From contig NZ_PKRQ01000002.1 of NCBI RefSeq assembly GCF_002855575.1, positions 682,001 to 746,000 of the forward strand: 64,000 nucleotides of DNA. The letters run 5' to 3'. Origin of the DNA: Tabrizicola sp. TH137 (GTDB lineage: Bacteria > Pseudomonadota > Alphaproteobacteria > Rhodobacterales > Rhodobacteraceae). The notes under the pieces were generated by a model. The model worked only from the letters and a program-made list of their open reading frames with translations, did no database searches and was not told the DNA's origin. The position numbers and the translations under genes were made by a program. This document shows positions 27,419 to 35,923 of the stretch, in pieces (the stretch's first letter is position 1; every line of letters begins with the position of its first letter).

Positions 27419-28587
27419 GCCCCGCCCCCCAACAGCCGCGCATGTTCCTGGATGGCGAAGCGGTCCGTCATCCCCGCCACGTAATCCGCCACGATCCGCG
27501 CCAGCGTCACCTCATCCCGCGCCGCCTCGATATCCTTGCGCCATTCCGTCGGCAGAAGGTCCGGCTGGGCCAGGAACAGCGGGAAAAGCTCGTTCACGAT
27601 CCGCGTCACCTTTGCCCGCTCGGCCATGACCGAGGGCGCGCGATACATGCGGTGGAACAGGAAGGACCGGATCGCCTTCAACTCCTGATACAGCGGTTTG
27701 GAAAACCGGATCACCGTCGTCCCCAGATGGCGGATATCCTCCACCGATTTCGGCTGCGCCGCCGCCAGCCGGTTCTGCGCCACGGCGATCACATCCTCCA
27801 CCATCCGCCCGAACACGCGCCGCAGCGCCTCATGCCGCCGCCGCATCTTCTCCAGCCCCGGATAAAGCCTGTCCACCTCCTCGAAGGCCGGCCCGGTGAC
27901 GGGCAATTCCATCAGGTCATCTTCGGTGAACAGCCCCGACCGCAGACCGTCATGCAGATCGTGATGGGAATAGGCCACATCATCCGCAATCGCCGCCACC
28001 TGCGCCTCGGCGCTGGCATGGGTGTGCAGTTCCAGATCCCAGGCCGCATTCACCTCGGCCAGCGCATAGGGCAGCGGCCCCTCATGCTTCTTGTCGGCAT
28101 TGGGGCCTGTGACCGGCCCGTTATGCTTGGCGATGCCTTCCAGCGATTCCCATGTCAGGTTCAGCCCGTCGAAATCGGCATAATGCCGCTCCAGCCGCGT
28201 CACGATCCGCAAGGCCTGCGCGTTATGGTCGAACCCGCCATAGGGCTCCATCAGCAGACCCAGCGCATCCTCCCCGGTATGGCCGAATGGCGTATGGCCC
28301 AGGTCATGCGCCAAGGCTATGGCCTCGGCCAGATCGGTGTTCAGGCCCAAGACGCCCGAAATCGTGCGCGCCACCTGCGCCACCTCGATCGAATGAGTCA
28401 GGCGGGTGCGGTAGTAATCGCCCTCATGTTCCACAAAGACCTGCGTCTTGTGCTTCAACCGCCGGAAGGCGCTGGAATGGATGATCCGGTCCCGGTCACG
28501 CTGAAAGGGCGACCGGAAGGACGACATCCGTTCCGGGTGCAGCCGCCCGCGCGACGCGCCGGGCTGGCAGGCATAGGGGGCGAGCAT
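27415..28587 (-). CDS. dgt: Deoxyguanosinetriphosphate triphosphohydrolase-like protein
   Basis: A 390-residue HD-domain phosphohydrolase that removes triphosphate from dNTPs. The N-terminus RSPFQRDRDRIIHSSAFRRLKHKTQVF is diagnostic. The metal ligands appear as RLTHSIEVAQ, then ALAHDLGHTPFGHTGE, and a distal Asp in AIADDVAYSHHDLHDG. The length and the absence of large insertions suggest the type-2 dGTPase-like subfamily. The start is ATG 28587, with GTG 28590 just upstream as alternative. It is divergent from erpA. Confidence 0.92.
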   Translation of the reverse strand: MLAPYACQPGASRGRLHPERMSSFRSPFQRDRDRIIHSSAFRRLKHKTQVFVEHEGDYYRTRLTHSIEVAQVARTISGVLGLNTDLAEAIALAHDLGHTPFGHTGEDALGLLMEPYGGFDHNAQALRIVTRLERHYADFDGLNLTWESLEGIAKHNGPVTGPNADKKHEGPLPYALAEVNAAWDLELHTHASAEAQVAAIADDVAYSHHDLHDGLRSGLFTEDDLMELPVTGPAFEEVDRLYPGLEKMRRRHEALRRVFGRMVEDVIAVAQNRLAAAQPKSVEDIRHLGTTVIRFSKPLYQELKAIRSFLFHRMYRAPSVMAERAKVTRIVNELFPLFLAQPDLLPTEWRKDIEAARDEVTLARIVADYVAGMTDRFAIQEHARLLGGGA

Positions 28588-28664
28588 CACTATCTGCCTG
28601 TTCTTGTTCCGCCTTTGGCCGTAGCCTATATTGCAACCAGCCCTTCAGGACCACGGATTTCATC

Positions 28665-28997
28665 ATGGACCTCGCCCTGCCCCCGAAAGTCACCGACCGC
28701 GCCTATGCACGGCTGCGCGAAATCTGCGAGGCGACGGGCGAGGAAAAGGCCCTCCGCGTCGCCGTCGAAGGTGGCGGCTGCTCGGGCTTCCAATATGACA
28801 TCAAGCTGGACGATCCGGTTGCCGATGACCTGATCCTTGAAAAGGACGGGGCGCGGGTGCTGGTCGATGCGGTATCGCTGCCCTTCCTGCAAAACGCCGT
28901 GATCGACTATACCGAAGAACTGATCGGCGCGCGTTTCGTCATCCAGAACCCGAACGCCACTTCTTCATGCGGTTGCGGCACTTCCTTCTCGATCTGA
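28665..28997 (+). CDS. erpA: Iron-sulfur cluster insertion protein ErpA/IscA-type
   Basis: A 110-residue A-type Fe-S carrier. The three cysteine ligands are all present: Cys39 (VEGGGCSGFQYD) and Cys102/Cys104 (SSCGCGTSFSI). It would pass [4Fe-4S] or [2Fe-2S] clusters to apo-enzymes in the cytosol. ErpA and IscA cannot be separated with full certainty. The pairing with a divergent dgt is common in alphaproteobacteria, and no isc/suf genes lie in the window. Confidence 0.9.
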   Translation: MDLALPPKVTDRAYARLREICEATGEEKALRVAVEGGGCSGFQYDIKLDDPVADDLILEKDGARVLVDAVSLPFLQNAVIDYTEELIGARFVIQNPNATSSCGCGTSFSI

Positions 28998-29075
28998 TCC
29001 GCATATCTGCATTTTTCTCTCGCCCTCGGGACGCAACGCCCTACCCTTTCGCGCAGCGATGGTGGAGAGATTTCA

Positions 29076-29792
29076 ATGACCTGCGTCCTGATGCTCGGCT
29101 CCGGCCCGACCGTGACCGAGGCCGCCCACTGGCCTCGCGCCCCTTTCGACCATGTGGTTGCCATCAACAACGCCCATGCCGTGCGCCCCGACTGGACGCA
29201 TCACATCTACCCCTGGGATTTCCCCGCCGAACGGCGCGGGATCGCCGGTGACGGCCAGCGCATCGTCACGCAGGAGGATTTCGTCCCCGCCCAGAACGCC
29301 TTTGGCGGCTTCGTCTATGCGGGCGGCACCATGGCCTTCACCACCGCCTATTGGGCGCTGCACGCGCTGAAACCGCGCGTCATCGCGGCCTTCGGCTGCG
29401 ACATGCATTACCCCAAGGGCCAGACGCATTTCTACGGCGCGGGCACCGCCGATCCCCTGCGCGCCGACATCACGCTGCAAAGCCTGGAGGCGAAATCCGC
29501 CCGCCTGATGATCCTGGCCGCGATGGAAGGCTGCGCCATGGTCAACCTCTCCTTCGGCCCCTCGCGCCTGATCTTCCCCCGCGTGACGCGCGACCGCGCC
29601 GCCCATGCCCGCCCTCTGCCGTTCGACCTCCGCCTCGCCGATCAGGCGCTGCGGCGCGAAGATGATCTGGGCTATCGCGTCCCCTCGGGCCGCTACTGGG
29701 AAGAGGCTGACCGCTTCGATCCGGCCGAACTCCGCCGCCTCGACATGCTCTGGCTCGCCGCCGCCCGCGCAGGCCTCGCCGCCACGGCCTGA
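29076..29792 (+). CDS. Conserved hypothetical protein, MptE/DUF115-like or glycosyltransferase-29-like fold
   Basis: A 238-residue cytosolic protein with no signal or membrane segment. It starts MTCVLMLGSGPTVTEAAHWP and continues VVAINNAHAVRPDWTHHIYPWDFP. A second block, AAFGCDMHYPKGQTHFYGAGTADPL, follows near residues 108-132. The GSGPS-like start, a nucleotide-binding-like loop, plus CDMHY resemble proteins that describe an observed entity by a numeric code (MptE/DUF115 or sialyltransferase-like), but I cannot assign a reaction. A good ribosome site (GGTGGAGAG) is present. It lies between erpA and exonuclease III. Confidence 0.65.
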   Translation: MTCVLMLGSGPTVTEAAHWPRAPFDHVVAINNAHAVRPDWTHHIYPWDFPAERRGIAGDGQRIVTQEDFVPAQNAFGGFVYAGGTMAFTTAYWALHALKPRVIAAFGCDMHYPKGQTHFYGAGTADPLRADITLQSLEAKSARLMILAAMEGCAMVNLSFGPSRLIFPRVTRDRAAHARPLPFDLRLADQALRREDDLGYRVPSGRYWEEADRFDPAELRRLDMLWLAAARAGLAATA

Positions 29793-29858
29793 TCCAAACG
29801 CCCCGACTTGTTTCCCCCACCCCCTCCGGCCTAGAACGGAGGGGACAGGGAGACGCCC

Positions 29859-30641
29859 ATGAAACTCGCCACCTTCAACATCAACGGCATCAAGGCCCGG
29901 ATCGAGGCCCTGCCCGCCTGGCTGCGCGAGTCCGCGCCGGATGTCGTCTGCCTGCAAGAGATCAAGTCAGTGGACGAGGCCTTCCCGCGCGAGGTCTTCG
30001 AAGACATGGGCTACCGCGTCGAAACCCATGGCCAGAAATCCTTCAACGGCGTGGCGATCCTGTCCCGCCTGCCGCTGGAAGATGTCACGCGCGGCCTGCC
30101 GGGGGATGAGACCGACGAACAGGCCCGCTGGATCGAGGCGACAGTGATCGGCGAAAAACGCGCCATCCGCGTCTGCGGCCTCTACCTGCCCAACGGCAAC
30201 CCCGCGCCGGGGCCGAAATACGATTACAAGCTCGCCTGGATGGCGCGGATGGAGGCGCGGGTGAAGGCGCTGCTGGCGACCGAAGACCCCCTCGCCTTCT
30301 GCGGCGATTACAACGTGATCCCCGAACCGCAGGACGCGGCCAAGCCCGATGCCTGGCTCACCGATGCGCTCTTCCTGCCCGAAACCCGCGCCGCCTTCCG
30401 GCGCATCGTCAATCTCGGCCTGACCGATGCCTTCCGCGCCCGCGACCCCCGCCCCGGCCAATACTCCTTCTGGGATTATCAGGCCGGCGCATGGGAACGG
30501 AACAACGGCATCCGCATCGACCACCTGCTCCTGTCGCCGCAATGCGCCGATCTCTTGCGCGAGGCCGGCATCGACAAGGGCACGCGCGGCGGCGAGAAAC
30601 CCTCCGACCATGTCCCCGTCTGGGTGGACCTCGACGCCTGA
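29859..30641 (+). CDS. xthA: Exodeoxyribonuclease III
   Basis: A 260-residue AP endonuclease / 3'-5' exonuclease for base-excision repair. It starts MKLATFNINGIKAR, with the metal-binding Glu in CLQEIKS. The CGDYNVIPEPQDAAKPDAW block comes near residue 148. The end block NNGIRIDHLLLS is followed by the catalytic His in PSDHVPVWVDL. Length and order match XthA. It is transcribed after the hypothetical gene at 29076, 66 bases apart. Confidence 0.94.
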   Translation: MKLATFNINGIKARIEALPAWLRESAPDVVCLQEIKSVDEAFPREVFEDMGYRVETHGQKSFNGVAILSRLPLEDVTRGLPGDETDEQARWIEATVIGEKRAIRVCGLYLPNGNPAPGPKYDYKLAWMARMEARVKALLATEDPLAFCGDYNVIPEPQDAAKPDAWLTDALFLPETRAAFRRIVNLGLTDAFRARDPRPGQYSFWDYQAGAWERNNGIRIDHLLLSPQCADLLREAGIDKGTRGGEKPSDHVPVWVDLDA

Positions 30642-30779
30642 GCCGCGCCGGTCACATCTGCGTGATGCGGCCAGAACACATGGCAAAGATTACACATTGC
30701 CATCTGTCGATATCACTTGCCCGCCCTCGGGCCGCATCCGAATTTCCGCTGGGTTTCAGACTCTGCCAAGGATGTTGCC

Positions 30780-31106
30780 ATGCGCCTCTTCGCCCCCCTC
30801 GCCCTCGCCGCCGCCCTCGCCTTCACGAGCGCCGCGCCGGCCCTGTCGCTCGACCGTCGGGTGACGATCGTCAACAACACGGGCTTCACCATCGTCCGCT
30901 TCTTCGGGTCCAACACCGGCTCCGGCAGTTGGGAGGAAGACATCCTCGGCGAGGATGTGCTGCCCTCGGGATCATCCGTCGTGATCAATTTCGATGACTC
31001 CACCGGCTATTGCATGTTCGACTTCCGCGCCGAATTCGAGGATGGCGACGTGCTGGAACGCGGCGGGGTGAATGTCTGCGAGATCGGCACCTTCACCTAC
31101 GAGTGA
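30780..31106 (+). CDS. Small secreted hypothetical protein
   Basis: A 108-residue protein with a Sec signal peptide (MRLFAPLALAAALAFTSAAPALS). The mature part is about 85 residues: RRVTIVNNTGFTIVRFFGSN, then EDVLPSGSSVVINFDDSTG, and a compact C-terminal section. Two cysteines (YCMFDF and VCEIG) could form a disulfide. The IVNNTGxTIxxFY pattern recalls small beta-sandwich periplasmic proteins that are common in Rhodobacteraceae, but no function is known. It has no close operon partner; a large stem-loop follows. Confidence 0.6.
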   Translation: MRLFAPLALAAALAFTSAAPALSLDRRVTIVNNTGFTIVRFFGSNTGSGSWEEDILGEDVLPSGSSVVINFDDSTGYCMFDFRAEFEDGDVLERGGVNVCEIGTFTYE

Positions 31107-31121
31107 GCCGCGCCACCCCCG

Positions 31122-31182
31122 TAACGGGGCTGCCCGTCCCATCCTCGGCGCAGCGCGGGATGCAGGCAGGCCAGCCCCGTTA
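31122..31182 (+). terminator. Extended stem-loop downstream of the small secreted protein
   Basis: TAACGGGGCTG (31122-31132) pairs perfectly over 11 bp with CAGCCCCGTTA (31172-31182). The intervening 39 bases hold an inner GTCCCATCC...GCGGGATG stem. There is no T-run, so it may be a 3' structure rather than a classic terminator. It directly precedes a dispersed repeat. Confidence 0.5.
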
Positions 31183-31200
31183 ACCTTAACCATCCCCGCC

Positions 31201-31273
31201 ACCACCGCGCGCCGCGTGGCCACACCCGTCTGCACAGTTTGCGGCACAAGTTGCGGCACAGTCGATGCAGCCC
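31201..31273. repeat. Dispersed TGCGGCACA-containing repeat, copy A
   Basis: This stretch matches 63230-63307. From CTGCACAG to TGCAGCCC, about 38 of 44 bases are the same without gaps. It contains two internal units TGCGGCACA a dozen bases apart plus flanking partial units (TGCACAG, GATGCAG). Both copies end a few bases before the stop codon of a minus-strand gene, here the flavin monooxygenase. Confidence 0.7.
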
Positions 31274-31274
31274 T

Positions 31275-32456
31275 TCAGGCTGTCGCGTCAAAACCGTAAA
31301 GCCAGTCGAACCGCTTCAGCGCCAGGCCCGGCGCAACCATGCCGGACAGGCGCAAAAGCCCATGCCCGACGGCCCGTTTCGGCCCCGTCAGATGGTAATT
31401 CCGCGCATTTGCATTGGCCGCCTCCACGATCCGCGCACAGCGCGGTTTCCGCGCCGCCTCCCAGGCCGCCAGCGCCGCCGCATCCCCGTCATGCCCGGCA
31501 AGGGCCGCCGCCAGCGTCCAGGCATCCTCCAGCGCCATATTCGCCCCCTGCGCCAGGAAGGGCAGCGTCGGATGCGCCGCATCCCCCAGAATCGCCAAGG
31601 ATCCCAAGGGCATGGCCCTGTGCCAGACCTTCGCCACCGGATGCCGGAACAGCCCCCAGAGCCAGACATCCTCCACCCGCTCCAGCCATCCCCTGACGCG
31701 CGGCGAAAAGCCCGCAAAGGCCAGACGCAGCTCCATCGGATCATCCCGCAGCGACCAGCCCTCCTCGACCCAGCGCCGCCGCTCCTCCACCGCCACGATA
31801 TTGCGCCAGGCGCCCCCGCGCAGCGGATAGCTCACCAGATGCCGCCCCGGCCCCATATGAACCTCCGCCTCCGGCGGGTCTGCGGCATCCCCCGGAATCA
31901 CCGCCCGCCAGGCCACCTGATGCGTGAAGAAGGGCGCCACCTTCCCCGTCAGCGCCAGCCGCGCCGCCGAATGCAACCCATCGGCCCCGATCATCAGATC
32001 GGCCTCCACCCGCGCGCCCTGCGCCATCAGGGCGACAGGCCTTTCCCCCGTCAGATCAACGGCTTGCACCTTCTGCAACAGCCGTATCTCCACCCCCGCC
32101 TCGCGCGCCCCTTCCAGCAGCAGCGCGATCAGATCGGCCCGATGGACGAAGTGCCAGCCCTGATCGGGGCGCAGCCGGGCCAGATCCATCCGCAGCACCG
32201 CCGCCCCGTCCAGCCCATGCGTCAACACCACGGCCGCAGCCCGCAGCGACACCGCCTCCAGCGCCGCGCCAAGGCCAAGCGCCCGCAGCACCGCCGCCCC
32301 GTTGGGCGACACCTGCAACCCCGCCCCCACCTCGCGGATCGCATCGGCCTGTTCCAGCACCGTCACCGCCGCGCCGCGCATCGCCAGGGCCCGCGCCACC
32401 GCCAGACCCGCCACCCCCGCGCCCAGCACAGTGACCCGCCGCCCGATCAGGCTCAT
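31275..32456 (-). CDS. FAD-dependent aromatic-ring monooxygenase (salicylate hydroxylase-like)
   Basis: A 393-residue group A flavoprotein monooxygenase. The N-terminal GxGxxG motif is RRVTVLGAGVAGLAVARAL. The second FAD site is LMIGADGLHSAARLAL near residue 155. The ribityl-binding block LAILGDAAHPTLPFLAQGAN is near residue 285. Layout and the QGAN sequence point to the salicylate/6-hydroxynicotinate hydroxylase branch rather than UbiH. The substrate is unknown. The ATG at 32456 starts exactly at the FAD motif. A strong dksA terminator precedes it, so it needs its own promoter. Confidence 0.85.
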   Translation of the reverse strand: MSLIGRRVTVLGAGVAGLAVARALAMRGAAVTVLEQADAIREVGAGLQVSPNGAAVLRALGLGAALEAVSLRAAAVVLTHGLDGAAVLRMDLARLRPDQGWHFVHRADLIALLLEGAREAGVEIRLLQKVQAVDLTGERPVALMAQGARVEADLMIGADGLHSAARLALTGKVAPFFTHQVAWRAVIPGDAADPPEAEVHMGPGRHLVSYPLRGGAWRNIVAVEERRRWVEEGWSLRDDPMELRLAFAGFSPRVRGWLERVEDVWLWGLFRHPVAKVWHRAMPLGSLAILGDAAHPTLPFLAQGANMALEDAWTLAAALAGHDGDAAALAAWEAARKPRCARIVEAANANARNYHLTGPKRAVGHGLLRLSGMVAPGLALKRFDWLYGFDATA

Positions 32457-32489
32457 CCCAACCCCCTGAAAAGCCGAAGAAAACGAAAA

Positions 32490-32512
32490 ACGCCGGGCAC
32501 AAGGCCCGGCGT
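32490..32512 (-). terminator. Intrinsic terminator of dksA
   Basis: A perfect 9-bp stem (ACGCCGGGC / GCCCGGCGT) with a five-base loop. On the minus strand it is followed by TTTTTCGTTTTC, a good U-rich release tract. It lies 58 bases after the dksA stop. Confidence 0.85.
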
Positions 32513-32569
32513 CACTGTCCCTCTTGCAGGCCCCTGAAACAAGGCCCCATCCCCGCCTTCGGGCCGCGA

Positions 32570-32992
32570 TCAGTCGTCGCGGTGCACCTTCTCGCGCCGC
32601 TCGTGCTTTTCCTGCGCTTCCAGCGTCATGGTGGCAATCGGGCGCGCATCCAGCCGTTTCAGGCTGATCGGCTCGCCCGTCATCTCGCAATAGCCGTATT
32701 CGCCATTCTCGATCCGCCGCAGCGCGGCGTCGATCTTCGCCACCAGCTTGCGCTGCCGGTCCCGCGTCCGCAGTTCCAGCGCGCGATCCGTCTCCTCGCT
32801 GGCGCGGTCGGCCAGATCCGGCACGTTGCGGGCGCTGTCCTGAAGATTGTCGATCGTCTCGGCGGATTGTTCCAGCAGCTCCGCCTTCCAGTTGATCAGC
32901 TTGCGCCGGAAATATTCCAGCTGGCGATCATTCATGAAGGGCTCGTCCTCGGCGGGACGATAGTCGTCGGGAAGGAACACCTCAGGCTTCAT
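32570..32992 (-). CDS. dksA: RNA polymerase-binding transcription factor DksA, zinc-finger cysteines mostly lost
   Basis: A 140-residue DksA that acts with ppGpp on RNA polymerase. The N-terminus FLPDDYRPAEDEPFMNDRQLEYFRRKL and a long coiled coil (about residues 25-100) are conserved. The canonical C-X2-C...C-X2-C zinc finger is reduced: only the first cysteine remains in YGYCEMTGEPISLKRLDARP. The second pair is replaced in TMTLEAQEKHERRE. A similarly cysteine-poor but active DksA is known in Rhodobacter sphaeroides, so this is likely functional and zinc-independent. Start ATG 32992 is chosen over 33043 from family comparison. Confidence 0.93.
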   Translation of the reverse strand: MKPEVFLPDDYRPAEDEPFMNDRQLEYFRRKLINWKAELLEQSAETIDNLQDSARNVPDLADRASEETDRALELRTRDRQRKLVAKIDAALRRIENGEYGYCEMTGEPISLKRLDARPIATMTLEAQEKHERREKVHRDD

Positions 32993-33164
32993 CACACGTC
33001 TCTCCGTCTGGTCGGATCGCGCCGACAGGGGGTCTGCTTGCATGGGCGCTCTCCTGTTGGCGGTGCATCTAGACCATCAAGGGCCACTTGTCACTAGCAG
33101 TTGCGACGGAAACCTGTCGCCGCTAGGGTCCATCCCGGCCCCCAGGATATCCTTGCGAAACAAC

Positions 33165-34004
33165 ATGAAGTTCTCTTCAACCTCCGGTTACGTCGCCACC
33201 GAAGACCTGACCGTCGCGGTCAATGCCGCCGTCACGCTGGAACGCCCCCTTCTGGTGAAGGGCGAACCCGGCACCGGCAAGACCGAACTCGCCCGGCAGG
33301 TGGCGCAGGCGCTGGATATGCCGCTGATCGAATGGCATGTGAAAAGCACCACGAAGGCGCAGCAGGGCCTTTACGAATACGATGCCGTCAGCCGCCTGCG
33401 CGACAGCCAGCTTGGCGATGAACGCGTCCATGACGTGACGAACTACATCCGCAAGGGCAAGCTCTGGCAGGCTTTTTCTGCACCCGCGAAGGTCGTGTTG
33501 CTGATCGACGAGATCGACAAGGCCGATATCGAGTTTCCCAATGACCTCCTCCAGGAACTCGACCGGATGGAGTTCCACGTTTACGAAACCGGCGAAACCA
33601 TCCGCGCCGCCCATCGCCCCGTGGTCATCATCACCTCGAACAACGAGAAGGAACTGCCCGACGCCTTCCTGCGCCGCTGCTTCTTCCACTACATCCGCTT
33701 TCCCGACCTCGACACGATGCGCGCCATCGTCGAAGTCCACTTCCCCGGCATCAAGCCCGCGCTTCTGACCGCCGCCTTAACGCAGTTTTACGAATTGCGT
33801 GACATACCGGGTCTGAAGAAGAAACCCTCGACCTCCGAGGTGCTGGATTGGCTCCGCCTCCTGCTGGCCGAGGATCTGTCGCCCGAAGACCTGCGCCGCG
33901 ACGGCGGGCCGACCCTGCCGCGACTTCATGGCGCGCTGCTGAAGAACGAACAGGACGTTCATCTTTTCGAAAGGCTTGCCTTCATTGCCCGCAGCGGGCG
34001 CTAG
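33165..34004 (+). CDS. MoxR-family AAA+ ATPase
   Basis: A 279-residue MoxR-type ATPase. The Walker A motif is LLVKGEPGTGKTELARQ near residues 30-45, the Walker B VVLLIDEIDKADIEFPND near 105, and sensor 1 VIITSNNEKELPDAFLRR near 150. This CbbQ/NorQ-like subfamily acts as a chaperone with a VWA partner. A VWA protein of the CoxE type lies 2 kb downstream on the same strand (36102), a typical pair here split by a lipoprotein gene and a small gene. The start ATG 33165 was picked at the family N-terminus MKFSSTSGYVAT. Confidence 0.9.
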   Translation: MKFSSTSGYVATEDLTVAVNAAVTLERPLLVKGEPGTGKTELARQVAQALDMPLIEWHVKSTTKAQQGLYEYDAVSRLRDSQLGDERVHDVTNYIRKGKLWQAFSAPAKVVLLIDEIDKADIEFPNDLLQELDRMEFHVYETGETIRAAHRPVVIITSNNEKELPDAFLRRCFFHYIRFPDLDTMRAIVEVHFPGIKPALLTAALTQFYELRDIPGLKKKPSTSEVLDWLRLLLAEDLSPEDLRRDGGPTLPRLHGALLKNEQDVHLFERLAFIARSGR

Positions 34005-34496
34005 CGAATCGGGCCGTTTCGCCATCGCGCCGCCACGATTCTGCCGCATTGCCTTAACTCCTGCGGCCAAGTGCCGGATTTTTTTGTAACATTCCGTGAT
34101 CTTCCGCCACAATTCCGCCACAGATGAAGTGGGTTAACTCCTGTGGCACCACGATCCGTAGTTCCGACCTTCGTCTCGGACTTTTCCCGGAATTGACACC
34201 GGCACGTCCCGATACCGACACTGGCTAACATGCTATTGGGGGCATCCGTTCCCGTGTTCGTAGGTGATCGTGTTGACAGTGCTCCAATGGCCTGACCTGC
34301 CGCCCGTCCCGCGCTGCGCGGGCCGCAAGGCTGTCGCGCCGGGCGCAGGTCATGGTCGAAACGGGAATGGTTTCGGGAATGCGGTGCGGGGGCGCCGCCT
34401 TTCCCGGTGTGACGGTGCGGGGGCCGCTTCCTCCGTCCCGAATGTCGGTGGGGCCGCGAGGCCCTTGGGTTCACTTTTCATGCAGAGCTGCCACTC
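34005..34496. other. 492-base gene-free interval between the MoxR gene and the DUF2927 lipoprotein gene
   Basis: No convincing coding sequence was found on either strand. The proximal 140 bases hold a duplicated dyad element (34030-34147) and a run of seven T (34079-34085) after a weak CGGC/GCCG stem that may end the MoxR transcript. TTGACA occurs at 34194-34199 and 34273-34278, but I could not match either to a good -10 box. The 3' third (about 34320-34480) is G-rich and featureless to my reading. Confidence 0.6.
34030..34147. repeat. Imperfect tandem duplication with compensatory stem changes
   Basis: Two copies of a pattern CCGCCAC-R-ATTC-Y-GCCRCA ... TTAACTCCTGYGGC start at 34030 and 34104. 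In copy 1 the arms are GCCGCA / TGCGGC. In copy 2 they are GCCACA / TGTGGC. The change in one arm is matched in the other, which implies the pairing matters. Loops differ in length by about six bases. The copies end with the same TTAACTCCTG block (34054 and 34134). Confidence 0.65.
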
Positions 34497-35882
34497 ATGC
34501 GCATTCTTCCGGCCCTCGCGGCCCTGACCCTCGTCCTTTCCGGCTGTGTCCAGTCCACCCCCGACGCCCCGGTCACCATGAACACCGCCGCCCCCGTGAT
34601 GCGGGGCGCAGCGCTGGCACCGATGCAAAGCTTCAAGAACCATGCCACCCAGCCGGTGGCACGCGGAAATGCCGACATTGCCCGCGATTTCCTCGATCTC
34701 GGCTTCCGGCTGGAAAGCGGCCGCAGCCTGCCCGTCCTGACCCGCTTCGAAGGACCGATCACCGTCGCGCTGGCAGGCCAGGTGCCGCCCTCGGCCCATG
34801 CCGACCTGTCCCGCGTCATGGCACGCATCCGCGCCGAGGCTGGCATCGACATCCGCCCGGCCCCCGGCGGCATGGCGGCCAGCATCACCATCGACTTCCA
34901 GCCCCGCGCGGCAATGCGCCGCGCCGTCCCGTCGGCGGCCTGCTTCGTCGTGCCGCGCGTCGGCTCCTTCGCCGAATACCGTGCCGCGCGGGCAAGCGGG
35001 GCCACCGATTGGGCCAGCCTCACCCGGCGCGACCGCGCCGCGATCATCGTGCCCTCTGACACCTCGCCGCAAGAGGTGCGCGACTGCCTGCACGAGGAAC
35101 TGGCCCAGGCCATCGGCCCGCTGAACGACCTCTATCGCCTGCCCGATTCCGTCTTCAACGACGACAATTTCCACACCGTCCTGACCGCCTTCGACATGCT
35201 GGTCCTGCGCATCCATTACGACCCCGCGCTCGCCTCCGGCATGACCGAGGCCGAGGTGGCCGCCCGCCTGCCCGAGATCCTCGCCCGGCTGAACCCCGCC
35301 GGCGAAGGCCGCGGCGGGCGCGGCACCGCGACCATCGCCCCCCGCGCCTGGGTCGAGGCAGTGGACACCGCCCTTTCCCCCCGCGTCTCGGATGCCGCGC
35401 GCCGCCGCGCCGCCGACCGGATGCTCTCCATCGCCCGCGCGCAGGGCTGGCAGGACAACCGCCTCGCCTTCTCCTGGTTCGCGCTCGGCCGCGCGCAGGT
35501 GGGCAAGGACATGGGCGCCGCCACCCGCGCCTTCCGCGCCGCGCAGGACATCTGGCAGCGCCTGCCGGGCGGCGAGGTGCGCGTCGCCCATATCGACATG
35601 CAGCTTGCCGCCTTCGCCCTTGCCGATGGCCGCTTTGCCGAGGCGCTGGCCCTGACCGACCGCGCCATTCCCGTGGTGCGCCGGGCCGAGAATGCGGCCC
35701 TTCTCGCCACCCTGCTGATGATCCGCTCCGAGGCCAATACCGCCCTTGGCCGCCCCGCCGAGGCCGAGGCCGCCCGTCTCGACAGTCTGGGCTGGGCGCG
35801 CTATGGCTTCGGCACAGAGGCCGAGGTGCGGGCCAGGCTGACCGACATTTCCGGTCTGGCGGCCAGCGGGCGCGACGGCTGA
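34497..35882 (+). CDS. DUF2927 domain-containing lipoprotein
   Basis: A 461-residue protein with a lipobox signal (LTLVLSGC, Cys at about residue 17), so it is attached to a membrane. Residues about 55-270 match DUF2927, with the signature CLHEELAQAIGPLNDLYRLPDSVFNDDNFH. The C-terminal 170 residues are helical repeats rich in Ala (TPR-like: AFRAAQDIWQRL..., DMQLAAFALADGRFAEALALTDRAI). The HEELAQ/H-x-E-like pattern recalls metallopeptidase helices (HExxQ), but this is speculative. It is placed between a MoxR ATPase and a VWA gene, so a periplasmic or envelope partner role is possible. Confidence 0.82.
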   Translation: MRILPALAALTLVLSGCVQSTPDAPVTMNTAAPVMRGAALAPMQSFKNHATQPVARGNADIARDFLDLGFRLESGRSLPVLTRFEGPITVALAGQVPPSAHADLSRVMARIRAEAGIDIRPAPGGMAASITIDFQPRAAMRRAVPSAACFVVPRVGSFAEYRAARASGATDWASLTRRDRAAIIVPSDTSPQEVRDCLHEELAQAIGPLNDLYRLPDSVFNDDNFHTVLTAFDMLVLRIHYDPALASGMTEAEVAARLPEILARLNPAGEGRGGRGTATIAPRAWVEAVDTALSPRVSDAARRRAADRMLSIARAQGWQDNRLAFSWFALGRAQVGKDMGAATRAFRAAQDIWQRLPGGEVRVAHIDMQLAAFALADGRFAEALALTDRAIPVVRRAENAALLATLLMIRSEANTALGRPAEAEAARLDSLGWARYGFGTEAEVRARLTDISGLAASGRDG

Positions 35883-35923
35883 GGGGCAGGATCACCGCCC
35901 CTCCGGAAGGCAAGGGGCAAGGC

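Noticed and set aside
31201-31273. Tandem repeat or attachment site for an integrated element
   Set aside because: The copies at 31201 and 63230 are 32 kb apart, but the genes between are ordinary core genes, with no integrase or tRNA disruption.
34194-34278. Two TTGACA sequences as promoters for the DUF2927 gene
   Set aside because: Neither has a recognisable -10 box at 16-18 bases, so I did not list them as promoters.
34001-34474. Minus-strand frame of 157 codons in the gap before the DUF2927 gene
   Set aside because: No ribosome site, no family pattern, Arg/Pro/His-rich composition, and it covers the duplicated dyads; treated as non-coding.
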